Source: Nonomuraea sp. NBC_00507 (GTDB lineage: Bacteria > Actinomycetota > Actinomycetes > Streptosporangiales > Streptosporangiaceae). Taken from it: a DNA stretch of 64,000 nucleotides. This document shows positions 7,503 through 15,893 of this stretch, in pieces. The DNA lies in assembly GCF_036013525.1 (NCBI RefSeq), contig NZ_CP107853.1, positions 2,108,001-2,172,000 of the forward strand, given 5' to 3'. Every line of letters starts with the position of its first letter. The stretch's first letter is position 1. The translations under genes were made by a program, and so were the position numbers. The notes beneath the pieces were generated by a model that saw only the letters and a list, made by a program, of their open reading frames with translations, was not told where the DNA came from and did no database searches.

Positions 7503-8495
7503 TCAGCCCACGGCAACAGGCCCATCGGCCTCCCACCGGGTGAGCACCGCCCGATGGCCGACCTGGAGGCCGGTGCGCGGGTCGATCGCGAAGGCGCCGA
7601 ACAACGTGCTGGTCTCCAGCGCGCCGGCGACCGCCCACACGTCCTCACGCTCAGCGCTTCCCGCCTCGGCGGCGCAGTGGGTCGCGATGATCGCGGCAGC
7701 GGCGGCCTGGACGGCGGGATAGTCGGGCAGGACCCCGGCCTGCTCCCGATAGGCCTCGACGAAATCCCGCTCGCCCATCCCGATGGCGGCCTCGCCACCG
7801 CTCCCAGGGAACCATTGCCCGACCCCGTAGATCCCTCGAGGGTCGTCCACGGCCTCGCCGAACTCCCGCACGCCCGCTGCCACGGCACAAACGACCCGCG
7901 GACTCCCGGCCCGCCCGATCACCTCGACGTCCTCGTCAAACGACCCAGCACAGAGCAGATTCCACGAGCCGCCCTCCGGAAGAGCATCCCCGGGCCCGAC
8001 ACGGATCACCGGAATGCCGAGCTCATCCGCGCACGCCTGAGCCCCCGCCGCCACCTGCCGGCCGAAGCTCCCCTTGCCCTCGGCGATCCACAGCGGGTCC
8101 CGATTGCCCAGGCGCCGCACGAAGGGCTGGGCATACCGGCTCGTGGGCGTAAGGACCGAGACGACATGTCCGGGATGAGCCGCTTCCACGTCGTCACCTG
8201 AACCCCCGTGATTCCAGATCAGCCGGTCCAGTTCCACGGCGATCCGGCCCGCCCGGCGCATGAGCCGAGTGGAGTACGGCCCCAGAAGGAGGTCACACCG
8301 CGACGACAGCCGGCGGAGCATGCCCTCCAGCACCTCCGGGTCGCTCCGGTCATCCTCGACGATCAACTCCATGGACGGGTTGAAACCTCGCCAGATGTCG
8401 AGCCCCAGCCCGACCTGCTCACCAAATCGGGCGTACTTTCCAGACAGGGACAGGGGCACTCCGATCCGGAGTCGTCGGTCGGCGGCGTTCGGCAC
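7503..8495 (-). CDS. Type I periplasmic-binding-protein-like protein lacking a signal peptide
   Basis: The 330-residue protein matches the branched-chain-amino-acid-binding fold (Peripla_BP_6): IGVPLSLSGKYARFGEQVGLGLDIW at the N-terminus, CDLLLGPYSTRLMRRAG for the ligand cleft, and a second lobe ending GLQVGHRAVLTRWE. Ordinary members are lipoproteins feeding LIV-type ABC importers. This one starts directly with the fold (GTG at 8495) and no transporter genes adjoin it, so it may be a cytosolic sensor of a small ligand, or its exported form may have been lost. It is divergent from the PhzF gene with 65 bases between, so a shared control region is possible. Confidence 0.7.
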   Translation of the reverse strand: MPNAADRRLRIGVPLSLSGKYARFGEQVGLGLDIWRGFNPSMELIVEDDRSDPEVLEGMLRRLSSRCDLLLGPYSTRLMRRAGRIAVELDRLIWNHGGSGDDVEAAHPGHVVSVLTPTSRYAQPFVRRLGNRDPLWIAEGKGSFGRQVAAGAQACADELGIPVIRVGPGDALPEGGSWNLLCAGSFDEDVEVIGRAGSPRVVCAVAAGVREFGEAVDDPRGIYGVGQWFPGSGGEAAIGMGERDFVEAYREQAGVLPDYPAVQAAAAAIIATHCAAEAGSAEREDVWAVAGALETSTLFGAFAIDPRTGLQVGHRAVLTRWEADGPVAVG

Positions 8496-8560
8496 ACCAC
8501 CAGCCTGACATCATCGACCTCGGCGTTTGTTCAGGGGGCACCGGGCGCGATGATGGTCGG

Positions 8561-9406
8561 GTGACCGAAGTCCTGAGATACACCGCCTTCACCACCGCTC
8601 CCTCCGGAGGCAACCCCGCCGGAGTGGTCTTGGACGCCCACGGGTTGTCGGACGCGGAGATGCTCACCATCGCCGCCGACGTCGGCTACTCCGAGACGGC
8701 CTTCCTCTTCCCCACGGGAGAGCGCCAGTACCGGATTCAATACTTCAGCCCGCTGGCCGAGGTCGCCTTCTGCGGTCACGCGACGATCGCGACCTCGGTC
8801 GCGCTGGGCGAGCGGATCGGGCCAGGAACCGTGCACCTCTCCACCCAGGTAGGACCAGTCCCGGTGGAGATCGTCGCAGACCCGGCCGGTGGCCTCACCG
8901 CCACCTTGACGAGTCCGCCCACCTCCACCCGCCCGGCCTCTGACGAGGAGGTACGGCCGGCGCTCGCCGCGCTGGGCTGGTCGGCCGACGACCTGGACCC
9001 CGCCTACCCAGCGCACATCGCCAACGCCGGCAACGACCATCTCGTCCTGCCCGCGGCCTCCCGGGACCGCCTGGCCGACCTCGACTACGACTTCGACGCC
9101 CTCGGCAAGATCATGGCAGAGCTGGGCTGGACCACCGTCCATCTCTTCTGGGCCGAATCCCCCACTGTCTTCCACGCCCGCAACCCGTTCCCGCCCGGCG
9201 GCGTGGTCGAGGACCCGGCCACCGGCGCGGCGGCGGCCGCCTTCACCGGCTACCTACGCGCTCTGGGACACCTCGAAGACGGCGCGGTCACCATTCATCA
9301 GGGCGTCGACATGGGGCGACCCAGCCTCCTGACGTGCACCGCGATTCCCGGCGACACCCGCGTCAAGGTCTCCGGCACCGCAGTGCCCATCCCGCCCATC
9401 CCGTAG
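8561..9406 (+). CDS. PhzF-family isomerase/epimerase-like protein
   Basis: The 281-residue protein has the PhzF signatures: YTAFTTAPSGGNPAGVV, the catalytic-Glu segment GYSETAFLF (about residue 45), FCGHATIA and, in the C-lobe, VVEDPATGAAAAAFTGYL. PhzF in phenazine synthesis isomerises dihydrohydroxyanthranilate; most genomic paralogues have unknown small-molecule substrates and no phenazine genes are present here. GTG 8561 is the start. It is divergent from the binding-protein-like gene at 7503-8495, which hints at a shared ligand or pathway but does not prove it. Confidence 0.85.
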   Translation: MTEVLRYTAFTTAPSGGNPAGVVLDAHGLSDAEMLTIAADVGYSETAFLFPTGERQYRIQYFSPLAEVAFCGHATIATSVALGERIGPGTVHLSTQVGPVPVEIVADPAGGLTATLTSPPTSTRPASDEEVRPALAALGWSADDLDPAYPAHIANAGNDHLVLPAASRDRLADLDYDFDALGKIMAELGWTTVHLFWAESPTVFHARNPFPPGGVVEDPATGAAAAAFTGYLRALGHLEDGAVTIHQGVDMGRPSLLTCTAIPGDTRVKVSGTAVPIPPIP

Positions 9407-9415
9407 CGGACGCGA

Positions 9416-9640
9416 TTAGAAGTCGAATTCTCCGAGCTTCGCGCCGCCCACGAAGGCACGGAAGACGCTGCCCCGAAGGATCATCGGTGAGACGTCGGGC
9501 TGCTCGGAGTCACGGATCGCGTATTGGTCGCCGCTCAGCTTGGCCGCGTAGAGGCAGTCCCCTCCGTCCGGGCCAGAGAGCGTGGACTTGGTCCACAGCG
9601 CGGTCTCCAGCTCAGCACGCAGCTCGTTACTGATCTTCAT
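9416..9640 (-). CDS. DUF397-family small protein
   Basis: This 74-residue protein (MKISNELRAELETALWTKSTLSG...) shows DUF397 hallmarks: the W.KS..SG opening, a central CLYAAKL strand and a C-terminal FRAFVGGAKLGEFDF. DUF397 genes accompany Scr1/BldB-type XRE regulators in actinomycetes, as here: it overlaps the end of the XRE gene by 14 bases. The ATG at 9640 was chosen because family members start close to the W.KS motif; GTG 9658 is an alternative. In characterised pairs the small protein binds or modulates the XRE partner and influences development or antibiotic production. Confidence 0.8.
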   Translation of the reverse strand: MKISNELRAELETALWTKSTLSGPDGGDCLYAAKLSGDQYAIRDSEQPDVSPMILRGSVFRAFVGGAKLGEFDF

Positions 9641-10421
9641 ACCTTGCCGCCACCTCACGCACTAGTCGCTGGCTCACGTGTATAGGATGCGCCCATTTGT
9701 GAATTGCGTCGTATATGACGTTAACCCGCCTTACCGTCTCCTCGCGAGCGGAAATAGCGCCCTGCGCGGAGGCATCAATGCTGACGTGATCCGGCATGCC
9801 GTCACCCTGAGCAAGCGCGAAGCCTCCGAGCACACCTGCCGTCGCGCCGACTTCCAGCGGCACGATCTGGAACGAGATGTTGGGTCGCTCGGCCATCCGC
9901 AGCAGGTGCTCTAGCTGCTCGCGCATCACGTCGTTCCCCCCGACGGGCCGGAGAAGAACGCATTCGTCGAGCAGCGCCCAGTACATGGGCGGGTCTATGC
10001 GTTCGAATACGGATTGCCGCCGGAGTCGTGTCTCGACGGCCTCTTCGATCCACTGCTCAGTGGCCCATGGTGCGACCGACAGGATGGCCCGCGCATAGCG
10101 AGCCGTCTGGAGGAGTCCCGGGATCACGAGCGGTTGCCAGGTCCGGATCGTGTGCGCCTTCTCCTCGGCCTTCGGCCACTCGCTGAACCACTTCGGAGTG
10201 GACATGACCGTCGTGTTGGGCAGGAGCCCGTAGAGCTCTCCGTTCAGCCCCAGAACCGCTTCTGCCGCCAGGGTGAACTTCTTGCCCGGCCTGCGCTTGC
10301 CCCGCTCGATCAGGCCGACCAGGCTCTCGCTGCATGAGAGCAGCTCGCCCAGCGCCGTTTGCGACAGTCCGGCCGCGTTGCGCGCCTTCTTCAGTACCTC
10401 GCCGTACACCTCTGTCGTCAT
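9627..10421 (-). CDS. XRE-family transcriptional regulator (Scr1-like, DUF5753)
   Basis: The 264-residue protein has an N-terminal helix-turn-helix (LKKARNAAGLSQTALGELLSCSESLVGLIERGKRRP) followed by the DUF5753 domain (VIPGLLQTARYARAIL, ETRLRRQSVFER, a conserved cluster of the family). ATG 10421 has GAAAGGG six bases upstream and was preferred to the upstream GTG. With the DUF397 gene it forms an XRE/DUF397 pair; the divergent ATPase gene at 10563 completes the arrangement common in Streptosporangiaceae, where such modules tune morphological and metabolic switches. Confidence 0.87.
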   Translation of the reverse strand: MTTEVYGEVLKKARNAAGLSQTALGELLSCSESLVGLIERGKRRPGKKFTLAAEAVLGLNGELYGLLPNTTVMSTPKWFSEWPKAEEKAHTIRTWQPLVIPGLLQTARYARAILSVAPWATEQWIEEAVETRLRRQSVFERIDPPMYWALLDECVLLRPVGGNDVMREQLEHLLRMAERPNISFQIVPLEVGATAGVLGGFALAQGDGMPDHVSIDASAQGAISAREETVRRVNVIYDAIHKWAHPIHVSQRLVREVAARYEDQ

Positions 10422-10562
10422 GCCATGCCCTTTCACAGGACCCCGACAAGCGCCAGCACGTCTGTCCGGAAACGGACCGTGACGAGCCGATTACAAGGTA
10501 GCCCCGAAGCGTCACCCTGGGGAGTGTTTCCGGACACATGCTCAGCCAATTGTCAGAGCCAA

Positions 10563-11036
10563 ATGGCCGCACAACAGAACAAAGTCGGTGATTTTGTGCG
10601 AGCAGGAACCACACCAACGGAGCTGCCAGATGTCGTCCTATGGCGCAGTACGACACTGCGCCGAAACGACAGGACGGCATGGCAGGCACGGCAGGCGACC
10701 GGACTATGGCTGGCCGACAGCCATCCATCGCTCCGATCCGACGCACTCCAGATCGTCGCCGAACTGGTGGCCAACGTCATCCAGCACGTGCCTGCGGGCC
10801 GGCGGCGCGACTGGCTGAAGGTACGGCTGGGCTTCGGTGACGGCTTCATCCGCCTTGAGGTGACCGACCCGGGCACTCCGGCACCGGAGCCGCGGTTCGT
10901 TCCGCACCAGGTGGACCCCATGGGGGAAACAGGACGCGGCCTCGGCATCGTGGCCCGGCTGAGCATCCGATGCGGAACGCATGTCATCGAGCACGGCCAT
11001 CGCGTCGTCTGGGCAGACATCACCGTAGGTGCGTGA
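10563..11036 (+). CDS. ATP-binding protein, RsbW/anti-sigma-like HATPase
   Basis: The 157-residue protein carries a compact GHKL ATPase fold: LRSDALQIVAELVANVIQHV (N-box), RLEVTDPGTP (G1) and GRGLGIVARLS (G2). Such stand-alone proteins act as anti-sigma factors or switch kinases in actinomycetes. The start is uncertain: ATG 10563 lacks a strong ribosome site, and GTG 10596 (MRAGTTPTELPDVV) is possible. It is divergent from the XRE gene and overlaps the following small gene by one base. Confidence 0.8.
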   Translation: MAAQQNKVGDFVRAGTTPTELPDVVLWRSTTLRRNDRTAWQARQATGLWLADSHPSLRSDALQIVAELVANVIQHVPAGRRRDWLKVRLGFGDGFIRLEVTDPGTPAPEPRFVPHQVDPMGETGRGLGIVARLSIRCGTHVIEHGHRVVWADITVGA

Positions 11037-11254
11037 TGGCCGTAACGGCGGCGCGGCGATTCCCCGGCTGGGACATCGTCGATGGCGCTGGGGGCGGCTA
11101 CATCGCAGTCCGTAAAGTCCGAGTGCCGGAGACCAGCGGGCTCTCCAACGTACGGTGCGGCGCGACTCTGCCCGAACTGTACGAGCACTTGGAGGAGGAA
11201 ATGCACCGCCAAGAACGGGAGTCTCCGGCCAGGAAATTGCCCGGCGCGGCATAA
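11036..11254 (+). CDS. Small hypothetical protein coupled to the RsbW-like gene
   Basis: This 72-residue protein (MAVTAARRFPGWDIVDGAGGGYIAVRKV...) starts at an ATG sharing one base with the preceding stop (TGATG), so it is translationally coupled. The N-terminal half looks like a small beta sheet (WDIVDGAGGGYIAVRK) and the C-terminal half is a charged helix (LPELYEHLEEEMHRQERES). I do not recognise a named family. Its position suggests it belongs to the anti-sigma/XRE module. Confidence 0.65.
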   Translation: MAVTAARRFPGWDIVDGAGGGYIAVRKVRVPETSGLSNVRCGATLPELYEHLEEEMHRQERESPARKLPGAA

Positions 11255-11264
11255 CGGATAGGGT

Positions 11265-12020
11265 GTGGCGAAAAACGGAGATCGGCTTGCCGCGATTAGC
11301 GTTAATGGCCTGGCTGGGGGCCCTGTCCGCCGCCGCCTTCCCGACATGGGATTTATGGAGGGTCCGCTTCGAGGAGGCGCCGTCTTTCTTTGCGGCGGTT
11401 TCGACCCCTACTACGAGAGCGTGTGGGACTGGCTGTTCCTGCCGTTCCTCCTGCCCCTTCGCGGTGACCTCAACGCGCTCCATGGCTTCACCCTGACTTG
11501 GGCGGTCCCGGCCATCGTGGTGCTGGTCTGCTTCGCCCGCTGGCACTCGGCCGTCGCGGGACGGCGAGCAGCGGGGATCCTCACGTTCTTCGCGGTGCTC
11601 GGGCCGCTCGCCTGGCCGTATTTCGACCTTGAAGCCTGTGCCACCGTCCCTCTGCTCAGCGCCCAGTGGTGGGCGGAGATGATCGATATATGGGGGACGA
11701 CAGAGTTGTCGCTCCTGATGGCCGCCGCGCTCGTGCTGCTCGCGACGCAGGGGCTGGGTCCGGCCGAGGAGTCGCCCACCGCGCCGGTCAGCCTGGTGGC
11801 GCGCCGGTCGGCGGCATTCGTGATCGACTACTGGGTCGTCGTGGTGTGCGTCACCCTTATCGCGCAGCCGTTCCCGGACTTCCTCGAATACGGCCTGTCG
11901 GACTGGCTCCGCTTCGACAAGATCGCCGAGGAGCCCCTGCGACTGCTGGTCCCCGCGGCGCTGATCCTCTACGTCCTGCCGAGGCGGACGCTCGGAATCT
12001 GGCTCACGAGACTGCGATGA
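11265..12020 (+). CDS. Membrane protein with RDD-like C-terminal region
   Basis: The 251-residue protein has about six hydrophobic segments. Near residue 180 the sequence ARRSAAFVIDYWVVVVCVTL fits the RDD-family opening (Arg then Asp inside the first helix of the domain). The N-terminal part (FDPYYESVWDWLFLPFLLPL onward) forms further helices. The start is a GTG; other starts in the first 35 codons cannot be excluded. Function is unknown; RDD proteins are small integral membrane proteins, some implicated in ion exchange. Confidence 0.6.
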   Translation: MAKNGDRLAAISVNGLAGGPVRRRLPDMGFMEGPLRGGAVFLCGGFDPYYESVWDWLFLPFLLPLRGDLNALHGFTLTWAVPAIVVLVCFARWHSAVAGRRAAGILTFFAVLGPLAWPYFDLEACATVPLLSAQWWAEMIDIWGTTELSLLMAAALVLLATQGLGPAEESPTAPVSLVARRSAAFVIDYWVVVVCVTLIAQPFPDFLEYGLSDWLRFDKIAEEPLRLLVPAALILYVLPRRTLGIWLTRLR

Positions 12021-12023
12021 AGG

Positions 12024-12782
12024 TCAGGCGGTGGCGCCGCCATCGATCACGTGGTCCTGACCGACGACGAAGCTCGACTCCGGGGACGACAGCCACAGCA
12101 CGGCGGCCGCGATCTCCTCGGGGGCGGCGACCCGGCCGATCGGCAGCGCGCTGCGCAGGCGCTCGTCCCGTTGCTCACGCGTCTCCCCCGGTCGGATGGA
12201 CATCGGCGAGTCGATCGGCCCGGGGCTGACGGCGTTGACGCGGACGCCGTCGGCGATGTGGTCACGGGCGGCGGTGCGGGTCAGGTGGCTCACGGCGGCC
12301 TTCGACGCCGCGTATGCCGCCGCGCCCGGGAGGCGCCAGTGCGCGCCCACGTTGGAGGCGACGTTGACGATCGCGCCGCCGCCGTGCGCGCGCATATGGG
12401 CGATCTCATGCTTCATCGACAGGAACACGCCCTTCAGGTTCACGGCCAGCACGTCGTCCCAGACGTCCTCGTCGTAGTCGGCCACGGGCGCCAGCATGCC
12501 GAAGACACCGGCGGCGTTGCAGGCCACGTCGAGGCCGCCGTAACGGGAGACGGCGGCGGCCACCATGGCGGCGGTCTCGGATGACCTGGTGACGTCGCCG
12601 GCGAACGAGCTCGCCCGTCCTCCGTCGTCCTCGATCCCCTTCACGAGCCCGGCCAGCCGGGCCGTGTCACGCCCCACGGCCAGCACGGCGGCGCCCTCCT
12701 CCGCGTACGCACGCGCGACCGCCCCGCCCACCACCCCGGTAGCGCCGGTGACGAGAGTGACCTTGCCCGTAAAACGCCCCAT
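12024..12782 (-). CDS. Short-chain dehydrogenase/reductase (classical SDR)
   Basis: The 252-residue enzyme shows the NAD(P)-binding TGATGVVGGA near residue 13, CNAAG, a catalytic Ser in IVNVASNVG, the Y-x-x-x-K pair in AAYAASKAAVSHL, and VSPGPIDSPM. It would oxidise or reduce a hydroxyl/carbonyl group of unknown substrate. A TetR gene lies upstream in the same direction with a 19-base gap; that gap contains a site (12791-12800) resembling one in front of the TetR gene, so the SDR is probably its target. Confidence 0.88.
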   Translation of the reverse strand: MGRFTGKVTLVTGATGVVGGAVARAYAEEGAAVLAVGRDTARLAGLVKGIEDDGGRASSFAGDVTRSSETAAMVAAAVSRYGGLDVACNAAGVFGMLAPVADYDEDVWDDVLAVNLKGVFLSMKHEIAHMRAHGGGAIVNVASNVGAHWRLPGAAAYAASKAAVSHLTRTAARDHIADGVRVNAVSPGPIDSPMSIRPGETREQRDERLRSALPIGRVAAPEEIAAAVLWLSSPESSFVVGQDHVIDGGATA

Positions 12783-12790
12783 AATTCCAT

Positions 12791-12800
12791 ACCAATCGTT
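12791..12800. promoter_or_regulatory. Candidate TetR operator half-site at the SDR gene
   Basis: ACCAATCGTT (AACGATTGGT on the other strand) lies nine bases upstream of the SDR start, between the TetR stop and the SDR. It differs by one base from AACGATCGGT in front of the TetR gene. Confidence 0.35.
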
Positions 12801-12801
12801 C

Positions 12802-13380
12802 TTAAATTTGGACAGCCGTCATGGCCTGATCGACCGCGTCACGAAGCCGGCGCGGGTCCGGATCGGCCCGGCCGAGCACCCTGATGCCCTGCAGCAGCAC
12901 GAGCAGGAGCCTGGCCAGCGCGTGCGGGTCCTTGCCCGCCGGGATCTCCCCCTGCGCGCGGGCCCTGACGAGCGCGGCGGCCATGGCCGTCTCCAGCTCC
13001 GTCCAGCTCGCCGCCACCTTCCGCGAGACCACCGCGTCGCGGGAGCCGAACTCGACGGCCGTGTTGACCACCATGCAGCCCCGCCGCAGCTCATCGGCCA
13101 GGCATTCCGCGACGTACGCGTCGAGGAAGGCGCGCAGCGCGGGCAGCGCGCGCCCCGGCTGGGACAGCGGCGAGACCACGTCGCGCCGCGCCAGGTAGAG
13201 TTCCAGCGCCTTCAGGTAGAGCTCGCGCTTGCCACCGAAGGTCCCGTAGATGCTGGCTCGCGCGATGCCCAGGTGCTCCACGAGGTCCGCCATCGACGTC
13301 CCTTCGTAGCCGCGCTCCCAGAACATCTCCAGCGCCTTCTCTAGCGCGGCCTCTGGGTCGAACTCCTTGCTCCGTGCCAC
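12802..13380 (-). CDS. TetR-family regulator adjacent to the SDR
   Basis: The 192-residue protein has a standard TetR N-terminus (ALEKALEMFWERGYEGTSMADLVEHLGIARASIYGTFGGKRELY) and an all-helical ligand domain. It starts at GTG 13380. Its tandem placement before the SDR and the shared AACGATYGGT sites suggest it represses itself and the SDR, with induction by the SDR substrate or a related compound. The ligand cannot be predicted. Confidence 0.88.
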   Translation of the reverse strand: MARSKEFDPEAALEKALEMFWERGYEGTSMADLVEHLGIARASIYGTFGGKRELYLKALELYLARRDVVSPLSQPGRALPALRAFLDAYVAECLADELRRGCMVVNTAVEFGSRDAVVSRKVAASWTELETAMAAALVRARAQGEIPAGKDPHALARLLLVLLQGIRVLGRADPDPRRLRDAVDQAMTAVQI

Positions 13381-13663
13381 GTCGGCAACGCTAACACTAT
13401 CGAGAACGATCGGTCAAAAATGCCTTCTTCACGGTCCCGCCCGAGATCGCCCAGCGCCGAGCGGACGGGTAGACGAGCCGCGCCAGCGCGCACTGTCGCG
13501 TGGTAGATGTCGGTGCTTCGTGCACGACATCTTCCGTGGGGTGTCCTGCACGTCGCCGGTGTAGCGGGAATCTGCGGGGACGGAGACGCGAAGGGATGAG
13601 GCCCCCAACGCTGCGGCTCAGGCGACATCCGGCGCCTTCGGGTTCCTATGGCACAGTTTCACT
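13381..13663. other. Non-coding stretch with a TetR half-site and two hairpins
   Basis: This 283-base gap holds AACGATCGGT at 13405-13414 (candidate TetR site, 25 bases upstream of that gene), a hairpin at 13505-13532 (AGATGTC and GTGC pairing with GCAC and GACATCT around TTCGT, with one bulged G), and the left arm of a second inverted repeat at 13650-13668 that runs across the next start codon. I see no credible gene in it. Confidence 0.5.
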
Positions 13664-14481
13664 GTGCCGTTTGACGATCTGCCGGACTGGCTACCGGCGT
13701 GGTGTCTGGACCATCTCGGGGACCAACCCGCCGACGTGCTGTTCCGACAACAATCGGTGTCGACGGTGTTCGGTCTCCGGTTGGCCGGCGGTACGGACGT
13801 CGTGGTCAAGGCCCGCGGCGACGACGGCCGGGCGGGGTCATGTGTTACAGCGCAGGCCCGGCTGGCCGAGAACGGGTTCCCTTGCGCCCGTCCACTCACG
13901 CCGGTCGTCGGTGTCGGTCCCCTGGCCGTGCACGCGGAGGAATTCCGCCCTGGAGGAGAGGTGTTGCGCGGAGACGCGCCGGACATCGCTGTGCGCTACG
14001 CAGAGGTCTTCGCCCGGCTGATGACCGCACTGGCGGACCTCGCCGTCACGCCGCCGCTGCCGAATCCGCGCTGGGTGCGGTGGGATCACACGGATCCCGG
14101 GCTGTGGCCGTCGATCGAGTCACTCGACGAAAAGGACCACACAACCTCCGGTGGCACGACCAACAGGTGTGGACGGTGCACGACTGGGACAGCCTGGCAT
14201 GGCAACCGGAAGCTGCCCTGGTGGGAGCCGCGAGTGCAGTATTCCCCAAGATGGGACCGGCTACCCTGCCGCCGATCGAAAGTACCGAGGCGTTCCTGGC
14301 CGCCTATCAGGACTCTCGGGCCCGCTTGTTCACCGCCGAAGAGCAGCAGATCGCGTGGGCGGCCAGCCTGTGGCCGGCAGCCCACGACATCCGATGGGAA
14401 GCACTCCACGGCTACACCGCAGTGTCCGGCAAGGCACTCTGGACACAAGCGGCCGAACGCCTCCACCGAGCGAACGCCTGA
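13664..14481 (+). pseudogene. Broken aminoglycoside-phosphotransferase-like gene
   Basis: Two frames together encode an APH-fold protein. The N-lobe is in the frame of GTG 13664 (FGLRLAGGTDVVVKARGDDG with the ATP-binding Lys, then VRWDHTDPGLWPSIESLDE). The C-lobe is in another frame (NLRWHDQQVWTVHDWDSLAWQPEAALVG, ending AERLHRANA at 14481), where HDWD is the Mg-binding motif. The switch falls near 14125-14150. The segment that should precede NLRW, carrying the catalytic H-x-D and Asn, appears absent, so this looks like a deletion that also shifted frame rather than one miscalled base. The original product probably phosphorylated a small metabolite or antibiotic. Confidence 0.7.
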
Positions 14482-14503
14482 GGCATCGCGGTTCACGCCA
14501 CGC

Positions 14504-14722
14504 TCATGCCTCCAGAAGCGCAGCGGGACGAGCCCTTTGCGCAACACCTGGCGCAGGGTTGCCGTTGGCGTCACCGGCGCTTGACCTGCATGTCCCGTCG
14601 GCCTTCCCGGCGTCCAGCGGCGTGGTCAGTGCATCCCCGATCGGCCCGTTGTCGTTCGGCGAGTTCTCTTCGAAGTTCGCCACGGTCACCGAGAAGCCTC
14701 CGCTCCGGGTGCCGTGGCGCAA
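14504..14722 (-). pseudogene. Coding-like fragment of unknown origin
   Basis: The first 40 or so codons of this frame (TTG start at 14722) have strong G/C third positions and read like real protein (GGFSVTVANFEENSPNDNG, then PIGDALTTPLDAGKADGT). After that the codon bias decays until the stop. I do not recognise the family. It may be a truncated gene or a fragment left by the deletions that also hit the neighbouring phosphotransferase. Confidence 0.25.
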
Positions 14723-14741
14723 GCCGGGGGCTCGGCGTTGA

Positions 14742-15893
14742 TCAGGACAGCACGTGCTCCGGACTGTCCAACCAGATCTGCTGACCTTCCTGTGTGATGG
14801 TCAAGCCGAATCTGTCGCGGCCTGGCTCTCCCCAGCTCACCCAGCGGAAATAGGCATCAACAACCTCATCCCACACAGGGCGGTCGCCGACCTGGTAGAC
14901 GCTGTACTGCTCCTGGTCCGGCCGCCACTCCACAACGGCCCACGAATAGGCGGTTGTCGGATCGGACACCCACATCCGGAAAAGCTCGCCGTCCTCGTCC
15001 GCATCCTTCATGCTGCTTGAGGACAGGCCCGTGATCGCGGAAATGGCCAGATCCGCTCCGGCCGAAGCGTAGGCGATCGTGCGCGGGTCGATGCGCGTCG
15101 TGACCCAGTGCTTGTCCCGCGGCCCGCGCGCCGGTTGGTCCGGGATGTAGCGCTGCGAGCGTATCGGCATGTAGGAGGCGAAGCCCCGGAATCGTCCGAC
15201 CGCCGTACCGTCTTGCAGCACCATCAACCGGACCGAGTGGTTTTCCCCGAAATTGGGGCAATATGGCAAGACGATCTTCGCTCCTGGACGGCACTGCTCA
15301 ACCCAGGCGTACGGCACGGCACGAATGCCGCAGGTGACATGGACGCGATCGAAGGGCGCGTGTTCGGCGTGGCCCTTCGTGCCGTCGCCCACGATGAGAT
15401 TCGGGTGGCACCCGGCGTCGTCCAGGCTCTTGGCGGCCTGTTCGGCAATCTCCGCGTCAACTTCGATCGAGGTCACACTGCCATGGACCCCGACGAGCTG
15501 CAACAGCAGAGCGGCGGTCCAGCCAGTGCCCGTGCCGATCTCCAGTACCCGATTGCCAGGGTCGGGGTCCAGGAGATCCAGCAGGTCCGCCACTGTGCTC
15601 GGCGCGGAGGCGGAGGACGTGTAGTCGCCTTCCAACTCGCTGAGGGCAGTGGTGCCGTCGTTGAGCTGGGTGACGACGCTCGTATCCGAGTAGACCGTGT
15701 CCAACCAGGTATTGGGGTCTGTGCTGTGGTCGATAAGGAACGCTTTGCCGGTCTTATCGCGCGGCGAGATGAGCCCGACCGTGGGTATGAACAAATGGCG
15801 CGGCACCGCTCGGATCGCCTGCTTGACGAAGTCTCGAACCTCTCCGTCGGGGTCGAGCTCGGCGATCAGGCGATCCATCCGCGCAGCGTCCAC
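14742..15893 (-). CDS. PIMT-like O-methyltransferase of RiPP type (imiditide/graspetide-associated)
   Basis: The 383-residue protein combines a protein-isoaspartate-methyltransferase fold (about 20-230: VPRHLFIP, YTSSASAPS, SAM motif RVLEIGTGTGW, PYAWVEQCRPGAKIVLP) with an extra C-terminal domain of about 150 residues ending IWLDSPEH. Housekeeping PIMT is about 220 residues and lacks this extension. The extended form accompanies RiPP clusters (graspetides, lasso peptides, lanthipeptides, imiditides), where it methylates an Asp that then cyclises to aspartimide. The GTG start shares one base with the stop of the peptide gene (TAGTG), so the two are translationally coupled. No ATP-grasp, lasso or lanthionine enzyme is nearby, which favours a stand-alone imiditide-like system. 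Confidence 0.85.
   Translation of the reverse strand: MDAARMDRLIAELDPDGEVRDFVKQAIRAVPRHLFIPTVGLISPRDKTGKAFLIDHSTDPNTWLDTVYSDTSVVTQLNDGTTALSELEGDYTSSASAPSTVADLLDLLDPDPGNRVLEIGTGTGWTAALLLQLVGVHGSVTSIEVDAEIAEQAAKSLDDAGCHPNLIVGDGTKGHAEHAPFDRVHVTCGIRAVPYAWVEQCRPGAKIVLPYCPNFGENHSVRLMVLQDGTAVGRFRGFASYMPIRSQRYIPDQPARGPRDKHWVTTRIDPRTIAYASAGADLAISAITGLSSSSMKDADEDGELFRMWVSDPTTAYSWAVVEWRPDQEQYSVYQVGDRPVWDEVVDAYFRWVSWGEPGRDRFGLTITQEGQQIWLDSPEHVLS

Noticed and set aside
13505..13532. Hairpin as a terminator
   Set aside because: Neighbouring genes both point away from it, so it does not follow any gene; it has no U-run.
15893..15893. Housekeeping PIMT (pcm)
   Set aside because: The enzyme is about 160 residues longer than pcm and starts inside a peptide gene, unlike the housekeeping gene.
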